Source of the DNA: Fibrobacter succinogenes
Lineage (GTDB): Bacteria > Fibrobacterota > Fibrobacteria > Fibrobacterales > Fibrobacteraceae
Direction: 5' to 3'
NCBI GenBank assembly: GCA_902756345.1
Contig: CACVQR010000007.1
Span: forward strand, 1 to 64,000
Length of the DNA stretch: 64,000 nt
The position numbers and the translations under genes are program-made. Shown here one piece after another: positions 7,215-15,557 of the stretch (position 1 is the stretch's first letter; each line of letters begins with the position of its first letter). Under the pieces are notes generated by a model that was not told the origin of the DNA, did not search any database, and saw nothing but the letters and a program-made list of their open reading frames with translations.

Positions 7215-8054
7215 ATGAAAAAGACTGCTGAAAAGAAGAATACGATTTCCTTTGTGGTCGATGTGGGCAACTCCCACACGGTGATTGGTATTTTCAAGGA
7301 TACCAAGGTGGTGGATTATTGGCGCTTGACGACCCGCAAGGAAACGACCTCTGATGAAGTGATGAATAAAGTGGGCGGCCTATTGAGGTTCTCCAAGATT
7401 AAGTCAGAAGAGATTACCCACGTGGGACTTTCTACCGTGGTGCCCGCTTTGGAACGCCCTTGGATCAAGGCTTTGGATTCCTTGCTAAAAAAACGTGTGC
7501 AGGTGGTGAATTCCAAGAACTGCATGGGTTTGCAGATTAATTACCAGAACCCGTCGATGGCCGGTGCCGACCGCTTGTGCAATGTGGTTGCCATGCGTGA
7601 GGCTGGTTTCAAGAATGCGATTGTCGTGGATATGGGGACCGCTACCACTTTCGACGTCATGAAGGATGGCGCCTTTGCGGGTGGCGTGATTATTCCCGGC
7701 ATTAATGCAAGCCTGGATGCCTTGACGGAAAAGGCCGCGCGCCTTTTGCCTGTGACGATTGAATGGCCCGAGGCTGTGGTGGCGGACAATACCGATGACG
7801 CAATCCGCGCTGGTCTTCTGTATGGATTCCTTGCTCAGTTGGAGTTCCTCATCGGAAAAATCAAGAAGGAAATGGGCTGCGATGACATGCCCGTCTATGC
7901 AACCGGTGGTTGGGGGAAAACCATCGCTCGTAGAACATCCTTGATTGATAAATACGATCCGTTTTTGACGCTGCGAGGGATTCGTCTGGTAGCGTTGAAC
8001 GGGACGGCAACTTCTGCTTACAGCGACGAATCGCGGGACTCGGAAGAAGAGTAA
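7215..8054 (+). CDS. coaX: Type III pantothenate kinase
   Basis: Phosphorylates pantothenate, the first step of CoA synthesis; type III enzymes belong to the ASKHA fold and resist CoA feedback. The 279-aa frame has DVGNSHTVIGIF (about 16-27, phosphate loop 1), GADRLCN (motif 2, pantothenate site) and VVDMGTATTFD (motif 3), then GGVIIPG and YATGGWGK. The N-terminus carries a short Lys-rich extension (MKKTAEKKN) before the first strand, and the C-terminus ends in an acidic tail. The ATG follows an AGGAAAAGA-type purine stretch. A run of eight G lies shortly after the stop codon, in the promoter region of the next gene. Confidence 0.95.
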   Translation: MKKTAEKKNTISFVVDVGNSHTVIGIFKDTKVVDYWRLTTRKETTSDEVMNKVGGLLRFSKIKSEEITHVGLSTVVPALERPWIKALDSLLKKRVQVVNSKNCMGLQINYQNPSMAGADRLCNVVAMREAGFKNAIVVDMGTATTFDVMKDGAFAGGVIIPGINASLDALTEKAARLLPVTIEWPEAVVADNTDDAIRAGLLYGFLAQLEFLIGKIKKEMGCDDMPVYATGGWGKTIARRTSLIDKYDPFLTLRGIRLVALNGTATSAYSDESRDSEEE

Positions 8055-8070
8055 TTTTTCTCAATTAAGA

Positions 8071-8135
8071 GGGGGGGGATTAATGTCACTTATGGCCATA
8101 ATAGCTATATTATGCTCATATAATTGGAGCTTAAT
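8071..8135 (+). promoter_or_regulatory. G8 homopolymer and AT-rich leader upstream of the UDP-glucuronate decarboxylase gene
   Basis: Eight consecutive G (8071-8078) are followed by an AT-rich segment with TATATT/TATTAT-like hexamers near 8106-8112 and GGAG at 8126-8129 before the ATG at 8136. A G tract this long near a promoter can change length by slipped-strand replication. That would alter expression of the polysaccharide-precursor gene. The promoter assignment is tentative. Confidence 0.4.
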
Positions 8136-9077
8136 ATGCGCTGTCTAGTTACTGGTGGGGCTGGGTTTTTGGGAAGTCACTTGTGTGAACGTCTTTTGAA
8201 CGACGGACACGAGGTTATTTGCCTTGACAACTACTTTACGGGTCGTTTGATGAATGTCGACCACCTGCGCGACAATCATCGCTTCGAACTGATCCGCCAC
8301 GATGTGACAGAACCGATTCTGTTGGAAGTGGACCGCATCTTTAACTTGGCATGCCCCGCAAGCCCCATCCATTACCAGTTTAATCCGGTAAAGACCATCA
8401 AGACGAGCGTGATGGGTGCCATCAACATGCTTGGCATGGCCAAGCGCGTAAAAGCACGCATCTTGCAGGCAAGTACCAGCGAAGTCTATGGCGATCCGGC
8501 CGTGCATCCGCAGACCGAAGACTATTGGGGAAACGTAAACCCCATCGGCATCCGTAGCTGCTACGACGAAGGCAAACGCGTCGCCGAAACCCTGTTCATG
8601 GATTACCACCGCCAGAACAATGTGGATATCCGCATCGTGCGAATTTTTAACACCTACGGCCCGCGCATGCTCATGAACGATGGCCGCGTCGTCAGTAACT
8701 TTATTGTGCAGGCGCTCAAGGGCGAAGACATCACCATTTACGGTGACGGTAGCCAGACCCGTAGCTTCTGCTATGTAGACGACTTGATCGAAGGCTTTAT
8801 CCGCATGATGAACCAGGACAAGATTATTGGACCGGTCAACATCGGAAACCCCGGCGAATTTACGATGCTTGAACTTGCTAAAGAAGTTCTTGAACTCACG
8901 AGTTCCAAAAGCAAGATCGTGTACAAGCCGCTTCCGGGTGATGACCCCAAGATGCGCCGTCCGAACATTGACCTTGCAAAATCCGCTCTCGGCTGGGAAC
9001 CGACGATTCCCTTGCGTCAGGGCCTCGAAAAGACGATTGTGTATTTCGACAAACTTTTAAAAGACAATAAACAATAA
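8136..9077 (+). CDS. UDP-glucuronate decarboxylase (UDP-xylose synthase)
   Basis: Extended short-chain dehydrogenase that oxidises and decarboxylates UDP-glucuronate to UDP-xylose. The 313-aa protein starts [20 protein letters not shown] with the GxxGxxG NAD site (residues 7-13). It has [13 protein letters not shown], a UXS hallmark, the active-site run [11 protein letters not shown], and Tyr/Lys in SCYDEGKR. The C-terminal part has [26 protein letters not shown], again typical of UXS rather than GalE. Start: an in-frame TTG four codons earlier lies inside the GGAG ribosome site, so ATG 8136 is chosen. UDP-xylose probably feeds surface polysaccharide; two polyprenyl-phosphate sugar transferases lie 7-11 kb downstream. 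trpS follows after 16 bases and may be co-transcribed. Confidence 0.93.
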   Translation: MRCLVTGGAGFLGSHLCERLLNDGHEVICLDNYFTGRLMNVDHLRDNHRFELIRHDVTEPILLEVDRIFNLACPASPIHYQFNPVKTIKTSVMGAINMLGMAKRVKARILQASTSEVYGDPAVHPQTEDYWGNVNPIGIRSCYDEGKRVAETLFMDYHRQNNVDIRIVRIFNTYGPRMLMNDGRVVSNFIVQALKGEDITIYGDGSQTRSFCYVDDLIEGFIRMMNQDKIIGPVNIGNPGEFTMLELAKEVLELTSSKSKIVYKPLPGDDPKMRRPNIDLAKSALGWEPTIPLRQGLEKTIVYFDKLLKDNKQ

Positions 9078-9093
9078 ACCCTAAAATCGTTCC

Positions 9094-10089
9094 ATGAAAA
9101 AAATTTCACTCACGGGCATTAAGCCCACCGGCACACCTCACTTGGGTAACTACTTGGGCGCAATTCGCCCGGCTCTTGAACTTTCGAAGACCTACGATAC
9201 GGTATATTTCATTGCCGATTACCATGCTTTGACTACGGTGCAGAACGGTGCAGAGATGCGGGCCAACATCTACAAGATTGCGGCTACCTGGCTTGCTCTT
9301 GGTCTGAACCCGGAAGAAGGCCTGTTCTACAAGCAGAGTGACATTCCCGAGATTTTCGAACTTAGCTGGGCTCTCAGCTGCTTTACGCCGAAGGGATTCA
9401 TGAACCGCGCCCACGCCTACAAGGACAAGGTGGCGAAGAACGAAGCCGCCGGCGAAGATCCGGATGCCAACGTGAACATGGGGCTCTACTGCTACCCGTG
9501 CTTGATGGATGCCGACATTTTGATGTTCAGCGCAGACATCGTGCCCGTGGGCAAGGACCAGAAGCAGCACGTGGAATTCGCCCGCGATATCGCCATCAAG
9601 TTCAACAAGCATTTTGGCGAAGACGTATTCACCATTCCGGAACCGGTGTTCCAGGAAACGACCGGCATCATCCCGGGTCTTGACGGTCGCAAGATGAGCA
9701 AGTCCTATGACAACGTCATCGACATCTTCCTGGAAAGCAAGGCTTTGAAAAAGAAGATTGGCAAGATCGTGACGAACTCCCAGGGGATCGAAGAACCCAA
9801 GGATCCGGACACCTGCAACGTGTTCAAGCTGTACAAGCTGTTTGCGACACCGGAACAGACCGAGGCGCTCGCCGCCCGCTACCGCGCTGGTGGCATGGGC
9901 TGGGGCCATGCCAAACAGAAACTCCAGAACGTGCTGGAAGAACACCTGGGTGCAGCCCGTGAAAAGTACTTCTACTTGCTGAACCACACCGAAGAAATCG
10001 ACAAGATTCTTGCTTACGGCAAGGAGAAGGCCCGCGTGAAGTCCAAGGCCATGATGGAGAAGGTTCGTTCCCTGTTGGGAACATACTAA
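9094..10089 (+). CDS. trpS: Tryptophanyl-tRNA synthetase
   Basis: Class I aminoacyl-tRNA synthetase that charges tRNA-Trp. The 331-aa frame has the HIGH-equivalent TGTPHLGNYLGA at residues 12-23, the KMSKS loop in GRKMSKSYDN, and the TrpRS-type helical region with IADYHALTT. Middle residues AAGEDPDANVNMGLYCYPCLMDADIL match the bacterial subgroup with a shortened body. It ends with a Lys/Arg-rich helix. It starts 16 bases after the UXS stop and has no obvious ribosome site beyond purines in AATCGTTCC, so translation may depend on coupling. Palindromes follow the stop codon. Confidence 0.96.
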   Translation: MKKISLTGIKPTGTPHLGNYLGAIRPALELSKTYDTVYFIADYHALTTVQNGAEMRANIYKIAATWLALGLNPEEGLFYKQSDIPEIFELSWALSCFTPKGFMNRAHAYKDKVAKNEAAGEDPDANVNMGLYCYPCLMDADILMFSADIVPVGKDQKQHVEFARDIAIKFNKHFGEDVFTIPEPVFQETTGIIPGLDGRKMSKSYDNVIDIFLESKALKKKIGKIVTNSQGIEEPKDPDTCNVFKLYKLFATPEQTEALAARYRAGGMGWGHAKQKLQNVLEEHLGAAREKYFYLLNHTEEIDKILAYGKEKARVKSKAMMEKVRSLLGTY

Positions 10090-10091
10090 TA

Positions 10092-10169
10092 AGACCGCTC
10101 GGTCTAATGCCGCGAGGTTCGTACCCCGGAGCCCTCGCTCTCGCCATCACGACTCGTTAATACGAGTCG
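10092..10169. repeat. Two perfect palindromes between trpS and the OLD gene
   Basis: AGACCG-CT-CGGTCT lies at 10092-10105, and CGACTCGT-TAAT-ACGAGTCG at 10150-10169. Between them is a GC-rich stretch that starts AATGCCGCGA, a ten-mer also present after carB. The spacer separates two convergent genes, so the hairpins may end both transcripts even though T tracts are missing. Confidence 0.55.
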
Positions 10170-10180
10170 CTTATGGCTCA

Positions 10181-11974
10181 CTAGTTCCCGCGGCTGCCTT
10201 CGATAATCCAATTACACAGCTCCTCGATACTTGCGTAGTCGGGGAGTGTTTTTATAAAGTTCGATGATTTGCTGCGTTCGATGAACTTGCTCCAAGCCTG
10301 TTCATTCTTGGCTTCGAGACCCAAGTGTTCTTCGATGGCGCCGCGCGTCCACACCCAAATGCCTTGGCTGCGGAGCTTCGCGTGAATGCTGCGGATGGGT
10401 TGTTGCGCTTCTTCCATTTCGGCCATCATGGCATAAGCGGTGGAGGCGCTAATGTTACTGTGCTTGTTGACGGGCAGCCCGTTTACCAAGCGCAAATGAT
10501 TGTGGAAGGCGAGTTCGCGGAACAGGTCGCGGCAATACTTGATGTCGGGATCGTTCGCTTCCAGGAATCCGTCGCGGGTGGCGGTGGTGAATGCGTAATC
10601 TAGGTCCACGATGGCGCGCACGGGCATGTCCATGGCGTCGAGCACTTGCATGCTCTTGCGGGTGTTGCTCACGCCGCCCTGGCGGACCAGCGCGCATTTA
10701 ATGAGGGCGAAGGACTGCCCGGTAATGCGCTCAAAAAGCGCCGGAAGCACGCGCCATTCGGTCTTGCCTTCGGTCAAAAGTACATAGTCGGCAAACAGGA
10801 GCTCGTTGCTGTTGCTAAGGCTGAATAGCATTTGCAACTGGCTGGGAGCATCTTGCACCACCTGGTGCACGGCGTCTTCCATTCGCTTGCGCATGTAGGT
10901 GCCGCGCTCCTTGTTCTTGCGGATGAGTAGCGAGGTGCTTACGTCTTCGCTGGTAACCATCTGGGCGCTGTGGGTGGCAAATACCACCTGGTAACCTTCG
11001 TTCGAAAGGTTCTTGAGAGCCACGCGCACGAGTTCTACTGCTTGCGGGTGCAAGTAAAGTTCCGGCGAATCGATAAGCAGCAGCGTGCGGCTAAGGTAAT
11101 GGTTGTGATGATGCTTTTTTACATCGGCCAGGTAACGCACCAGTGCCATCTGGATAGCTCGCTTGCTGCCTTCACCCATGCGGCTGATGTCGCGTTCAAA
11201 ACCGTCGTCTTCGTCGATGACCTTGAGGCTTGCGCTCTTGAGGAATGTTTCAAGGGTCGGCATGGGAATGTCGAATTCCACTTTGACGCTTGGGAATAGC
11301 GGCGAAAGTTTTTCGTTGACTTCCCGGTCAAAGGTCTCGATTTCGGCGGCGCGGTTTTCGCTGTCGGGCGAAAGCAGGTCGCTGAATTTGTTCAAAAGCG
11401 TGTTGATTTCGTTGCCGAAACGGCGTTCCAGCGGCTTGAAAATTTCATGCAAGAGCTTGGTGAACGCCTGGTTCCCTTCGAAATCCCAAATGGCAATCGA
11501 TTCGGGGAACATGCGGTGGTAAGCGAACTTGAACGCTTCACTGGGGCGAACCCATTCGCGTTTGTCGCCCTTGCGGTGATTGCTCGGCACGAATACGAAA
11601 AGCTCGAGCGCTTCGGGATTTTCGTTGGGAATGCGCTGCACTTTCTTGACGCGCAGGCGGCCGGGGCCTTGTGGCGTATTCTGCAAAAACGGTCGCACTT
11701 CGGAGGCGTATTCTTCACCAAGGCGGTTGAGCACTTGCTCTGTAATGCCATCAAAAACGCCGATGACTTCTACGGGGTCGTTAGGGTCGTCAAAATACGA
11801 AATATCCAGCGAAAATTTGGACAAAAGCCAGCGAATACCCATCAAGATATTCGTTTTGCCCGCGTTATTGTAGCCGATGAGTGCGGTAAAGCTACTGAGC
11901 GGAAACGTCTGCCTCTGAATAGAGCGCAGATTCGAAATAGTAATCTCGGATAATCTCAGTGCTTGTTGTGTCAT
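10181..11974 (-). CDS. OLD-family ATP-dependent nuclease (ABC ATPase + TOPRIM)
   Basis: OLD proteins join an SMC/ABC-type ATPase to a C-terminal TOPRIM nuclease and act in DNA processing or phage defence. In this 597-aa protein Walker A is GYNNAGKT (residues 34-41), the family form, and the ABC signature region is ISRMGEGSKRAIQMALVRYL. Walker B reads LLLIDSPELYLHP (near 300), with ATHSAQM as the H-loop. The TOPRIM domain has LLTEGKTEWRVLPALF (near 400) and IVDLDYAF (near 455). No UvrD-like helicase gene (the GajB partner of class 2 systems) is adjacent, so it looks like a class 1 single-gene form. Walker B has Ser where a catalytic Glu usually follows the Asp, which may lower ATP hydrolysis. 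It runs divergently from bamA. Confidence 0.85.
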   Translation of the reverse strand: MTQQALRLSEITISNLRSIQRQTFPLSSFTALIGYNNAGKTNILMGIRWLLSKFSLDISYFDDPNDPVEVIGVFDGITEQVLNRLGEEYASEVRPFLQNTPQGPGRLRVKKVQRIPNENPEALELFVFVPSNHRKGDKREWVRPSEAFKFAYHRMFPESIAIWDFEGNQAFTKLLHEIFKPLERRFGNEINTLLNKFSDLLSPDSENRAAEIETFDREVNEKLSPLFPSVKVEFDIPMPTLETFLKSASLKVIDEDDGFERDISRMGEGSKRAIQMALVRYLADVKKHHHNHYLSRTLLLIDSPELYLHPQAVELVRVALKNLSNEGYQVVFATHSAQMVTSEDVSTSLLIRKNKERGTYMRKRMEDAVHQVVQDAPSQLQMLFSLSNSNELLFADYVLLTEGKTEWRVLPALFERITGQSFALIKCALVRQGGVSNTRKSMQVLDAMDMPVRAIVDLDYAFTTATRDGFLEANDPDIKYCRDLFRELAFHNHLRLVNGLPVNKHSNISASTAYAMMAEMEEAQQPIRSIHAKLRSQGIWVWTRGAIEEHLGLEAKNEQAWSKFIERSKSSNFIKTLPDYASIEELCNWIIEGSRGN

Positions 11975-12090
11975 ACCCTGAATGTATATAAAAAGTGTGG
12001 GGTGCGAACACTAAAAATGCCGTTTTTTTACTTTTTGGAAAGAATCATGCGGGTCTCCCGCTTATAACTTTTGTATTTTTGTCCCGAATT

Positions 12091-14892
12091 TTGTTTATAG
12101 GTAGGTTTATTCTGCGCTTTCGCTGGCTGTTTCTATTTGCTGTGTTTGTTGGGCTTGCTCAGGCCCAGCTTTTGGACATGTCCGAAATGTCCGAGAGCTA
12201 TATGGTCGAAAATAAAATCCATAAGGTAAAGGTCGAAGGTACCGTCCACATGGACGACCGCGCGGTCCTTAGCCGTATCGGTATTCGCGATGGTCAAAGC
12301 TATTCTCCGACGGCCCTGACCGAAAAGGTGCAGTCCTCGGTGACGTCCCTTTACAAGTCGGGCCTGTTTGACGATGTGACTGCCTGGATTGACTATGTGG
12401 GCGATGGCACCGATGTCGACCTCATTTTCAAGATTAAGGAACTCCCGGCATTGGATACGGCCGTATTCGAAGGCTGTGATGAAGAATCCGAAGAAGATTT
12501 GAAACTCAAGATCCGTATGATTCCGGGTCAGGTTTACAGCAAGAGCCAACTCGAACGCGACCGCCAGGCTATTTTGGATTTTTACCGCGCCGAAGGCTAC
12601 TTGCTGGCCGAAGTGGGCTACCGCGAAACGCCGGTCGACGAAAACAAGAATATGGTGACCTTCATTATCCGCGAAGGTGAAAAGGTCAAAGTCCGCCAGT
12701 TCGATATCCAGGGCAACGATCATGTGCCTGCCGAAGATATCATGGAACACATGGTGACAAAGCTCGACCAGTGGTGGGGCGGCGGCGAATTCAAGGAAAA
12801 CATTTTTGAGGCTGACCGCGACACGGTGTTGAACGCTATTCGTCATTTCGGTTACCTGGATGCAGAACTGACCGAATTCAGTGCCGAATACCTGCCGGAC
12901 TCCACCTGCTTGTTCTATATGGGCCGCATGGTTCCGCTGGGCGAAAACCTGGAAGTCCTTTACAAGCAGCTGAACCTCGCCTTGGGCGACTCCGCAACGC
13001 CCTTGTACAAGATGGCGGGCAAGCCCACCATGCAGGTGACGCACTTCTTCCGCAGGCACCGCGAAGTGGGCGAAATGCCGTGGGTGTCTAGACCTAAGGT
13101 CACGGTCAAGGCCGAAGAAGACGCCTGGAAGATGTTGAACGACATTATCCGCTACGAAAGCGCCCGTAAGGAATTCCTGGACATTGTCGACGGTCGCAAG
13201 TGGAAGAACCCCAAGATCGATTCCTTGCGCAAGGTCAAGAAACGCTCTACTTATCAAGAAAAGTTGATGGTCCGCTACATGATCGAAGACATGTTCCCGG
13301 TCCTCAACAAGTACGACAATATCAAGACTTCGAGCTCGATTCTCATTCATATCCACATGATTGAAGGTCGTAAGTACTACATGGGTGGTTTGCACTTCTC
13401 GGGTAACGAAGTGCTCAACGACAAGATGCTTGCCTATGCCTACCGCCTCGACAGCGGCGAAGTCTTTGACCAGTACAAGTACGACGCTTCCCGCAAGGCC
13501 CTTCTGGATGCCTACCGCGAAGACGGCTACCTGTTTGCCCAGTACGAAGAAACCCGTACGTTCGAAAACGATTCTATTGTGAACCTGTCCTACAGGATGA
13601 CCGAAGGCCTGCCTGCCCAGATTCACAAGGTGCATATTCACGGCAATACCAAGACCAACGAAAAGGTAATCCGCCGCGAAGTCCGCCTGTATCCGGGCGA
13701 TACTTATCGTCAGTCCTTGTTGGAACGTAGCTTCCGTGAAATCATGCAGCTCAACTACTTCGACATGGTCGTGCCCGACATCAAGGTGGTGGGCGAGCAG
13801 GACGTGGACCTCGACTTTACCGTGCAAGAAAAGGAAGCCGGTACCGGCCAGTTCAGCTTGGGCGTGTCCTATAGCGAAAGCGACGGTGTCGTGGGTACGG
13901 CTAGCGTGTCTATTCCGAACTGCTGTATGGGTGATGGCCAGGCTGCATCGTTCAGCGTGGAATACGGTGCCGACAAGAAGAGTGCTTCTATCAGCTTCCA
14001 GGAACCCTGGTTCATGGATAAGCCGATCACCTTGGGTGCAAGCCTTAGCTACTCCTGGTGGAACATGTCCAAGTATGACGACCCCGACATTACCCGTTAC
14101 GGCGGTTCTGTCTACCTGGGTAAGCGCCTCAAGTGGCCCGATGACTATTTCTACGGCCAGATCGGTTACAGCTGGCTCATGAACAAGCAGGGCCCCAACA
14201 TCGATGACAGCTACGTGGTTTACACCGGTGTGGAATCGGCCTTGAACTTCCGCCTGTTGCGTGACGACAAGAACCTGCCTCAGTTCCCGACCGAAGGTTC
14301 CCGCTACGTGCTCGATATCCAGTGGGCAGACGATGTGCTGTTTAGTGACTTCAACTTCGTGAAGACTGAACTTACGGTGAAGTGGTGGTTCCCGCTGTTC
14401 CGCGACCGCCTGGCCATAGCCCTTACGAACCAGTACGGCGTGATCTTTGGCGACCAGTTGCAGTACCGCACGCTTTACACTATGGGTGGCGTGATGGGCT
14501 ACGAAGGCATGATGCGTGGTTACAGCTCGGGTTCTATCGGCTACCGCCGCTTGGGTCGTAGCTACCAGTACACGGGTGCCGAACTCCAGCTCGGCCTTGT
14601 GCCGCAGACCTTCTACCTGTTGCCGTTCTTCTTTGACGCCGGTAACGTGTTCGGTGAACGCTACAACCCGCGCACCAAGGTGCCCGAACCCTCCAGGAAC
14701 CCGCTCAACGAATGGGATCCGACGAGCCTCAAGAAGGATATCGGTTTCGGTTTCCGCGTGATTGTTCCGATGCTCGGTATTATCGGCTTCGACTTTGCCT
14801 GGCCCTTGGATGTGGGCGAAACCTATAGCGGCACACAGCGTACCGAAGTGGGCGACATGCAGTTCAACTTTGTCATTGGCCAGGGATTCTAA
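12091..14892 (+). CDS. bamA: Outer-membrane assembly factor BamA
   Basis: Omp85-family channel that folds beta-barrel proteins into the outer membrane. After a signal peptide (FRWLFLFAVFVGLAQA), POTRA repeats follow (KIHKVKVEGT, DTAVFEGCDE, VRQFDIQGNDHV, YMGGLHFSGNEV, IHKVHIHGNTKT). The 16-strand barrel begins GTGQFSLGVSYSESDG and ends in FNFVIGQGF with a terminal Phe. Strand L6 carries the motif MRGYSSGSIG, equivalent to the VRGF box. A stretch of about 140 residues (roughly 300-445 counted from an upstream GTG) interrupts the third POTRA between two strands. The start is uncertain: no ATG is available. TTG 12091 is reported; GTG 11995 lies within 21 bases of the divergent gene, and CTG 12112 has AGGTAGG six bases upstream. 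The OmpH/Skp gene follows after 9 bases. Confidence 0.9.
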   Translation: MFIGRFILRFRWLFLFAVFVGLAQAQLLDMSEMSESYMVENKIHKVKVEGTVHMDDRAVLSRIGIRDGQSYSPTALTEKVQSSVTSLYKSGLFDDVTAWIDYVGDGTDVDLIFKIKELPALDTAVFEGCDEESEEDLKLKIRMIPGQVYSKSQLERDRQAILDFYRAEGYLLAEVGYRETPVDENKNMVTFIIREGEKVKVRQFDIQGNDHVPAEDIMEHMVTKLDQWWGGGEFKENIFEADRDTVLNAIRHFGYLDAELTEFSAEYLPDSTCLFYMGRMVPLGENLEVLYKQLNLALGDSATPLYKMAGKPTMQVTHFFRRHREVGEMPWVSRPKVTVKAEEDAWKMLNDIIRYESARKEFLDIVDGRKWKNPKIDSLRKVKKRSTYQEKLMVRYMIEDMFPVLNKYDNIKTSSSILIHIHMIEGRKYYMGGLHFSGNEVLNDKMLAYAYRLDSGEVFDQYKYDASRKALLDAYREDGYLFAQYEETRTFENDSIVNLSYRMTEGLPAQIHKVHIHGNTKTNEKVIRREVRLYPGDTYRQSLLERSFREIMQLNYFDMVVPDIKVVGEQDVDLDFTVQEKEAGTGQFSLGVSYSESDGVVGTASVSIPNCCMGDGQAASFSVEYGADKKSASISFQEPWFMDKPITLGASLSYSWWNMSKYDDPDITRYGGSVYLGKRLKWPDDYFYGQIGYSWLMNKQGPNIDDSYVVYTGVESALNFRLLRDDKNLPQFPTEGSRYVLDIQWADDVLFSDFNFVKTELTVKWWFPLFRDRLAIALTNQYGVIFGDQLQYRTLYTMGGVMGYEGMMRGYSSGSIGYRRLGRSYQYTGAELQLGLVPQTFYLLPFFFDAGNVFGERYNPRTKVPEPSRNPLNEWDPTSLKKDIGFGFRVIVPMLGIIGFDFAWPLDVGETYSGTQRTEVGDMQFNFVIGQGF

Positions 14893-14901
14893 GGAGGCTT
14901 T

Positions 14902-15417
14902 ATGCTTAAACATCTGCTGATGGCTTTAATGCTTGCGTTTGCGACCGTCTCGTTTGCCGAAGATGGACTCCGCATTGCACATGTGGATTCCAAGCTGATC
15001 TTTGACGGCTACAAGGGCACCAAGCGCGCCCAGGAAGAGTACGACCGCCAGGTGGCCAAGTGGGAACAGCAGGGCAACTTGCTGCAGAAGGAACTTGCCG
15101 CCATTAAGGAAAAGCTCGACAAGCAGGTGCTTATGCTCAGCGACGAAAAGAAGCGCGAGCTCGAAGCCGAGTACAACAAGAAGGATATGGAACTCAAGAG
15201 CTTTATCGACCGCGTGTACGGCCGTAAGGGAGAACTGATTTCTGAAAACGAAAAGGTGAGCGGTCCGATCATTCAGTTGATCCGTAAGGCCATTAACGAA
15301 ATCGCCTTGCAGGAAGGCTACGACATGGTGGTTGACCGGGCAACGGGCGCCGTAGTGTTCTGGAAAAAAGAGAACGACCTAACGCAGAAAGTGCTTGACT
15401 ACCTGAACAACAGATAA
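14902..15417 (+). CDS. OmpH/Skp-family periplasmic chaperone
   Basis: Skp-like proteins hold unfolded outer-membrane proteins in the periplasm and pass them to BamA. The 171-aa product has a signal peptide (MLKHLLMALMLAFATVSFA). The first strand RIAHVDSKLIFDGYKGTK is typical of the family. Long charged helices (about 45-125) would form the tentacles, and a closing strand reads YDMVVDRATGAVVFW. AAGGAGG lies ideally before the ATG, nine bases after the bamA stop, so the two genes form an operon with matching functions. A strong terminator follows at 15442-15477. Confidence 0.92.
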   Translation: MLKHLLMALMLAFATVSFAEDGLRIAHVDSKLIFDGYKGTKRAQEEYDRQVAKWEQQGNLLQKELAAIKEKLDKQVLMLSDEKKRELEAEYNKKDMELKSFIDRVYGRKGELISENEKVSGPIIQLIRKAINEIALQEGYDMVVDRATGAVVFWKKENDLTQKVLDYLNNR

Positions 15418-15441
15418 TCAAGCCTCGACAATTTAATCAAC

Positions 15442-15477
15442 AAAAAAGAGCAATGAAATTTTTTCATTGCTCTTTTT
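15442..15477 (+). terminator. Intrinsic terminator of the bamA operon
   Basis: GAGCAATGAAA (15448-15458) pairs with TTTCATTGCTC (15462-15472) and is followed by TTTTT. It is preceded by A6, so it could also act on the opposite strand, where the sugar-transferase gene ends. Confidence 0.85.
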
Positions 15478-15480
15478 AAA

Positions 15481-15557
15481 TTTCACATTTCACATTTCAC
15501 ACTTCACACTTCACACTTCACACTACACATTTCACATTCCTCACTACACACTGACTA
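15481..15557. repeat. Heptanucleotide array (TTTCACA/CTTCACA), eleven units
   Basis: From 15481 the spacer is built from consecutive seven-base units: three TTTCACA, three CTTCACA, then CTACACA, TTTCACA, TTCCTCA, CTACACA and CTGACTA. The last unit contains the stop codon of the minus-strand sugar transferase, so the array fills the whole gap between the terminator and that gene. The same TTCACAT-type unit occurs at 19689-19758. Confidence 0.8.

Noticed and set aside
10105-10150. tRNA-like stretch (GGTTCGTACCCC) after trpS
   Set aside because: It resembles a T arm, but no acceptor, D or anticodon arms can be formed around it.
12133-14913. A 926-codon open frame antisense to bamA
   Set aside because: It mirrors the whole gene and reads as His/Val/Leu-rich sequence with no family motifs. 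Biased codon use (few TTA, CTA, TCA codons) in the real gene leaves the opposite frame open.
15481-15557. Heptamer array as a coding C-terminal extension
   Set aside because: The minus-strand gene stops at the edge of the array, and the seven-base period does not keep a frame.
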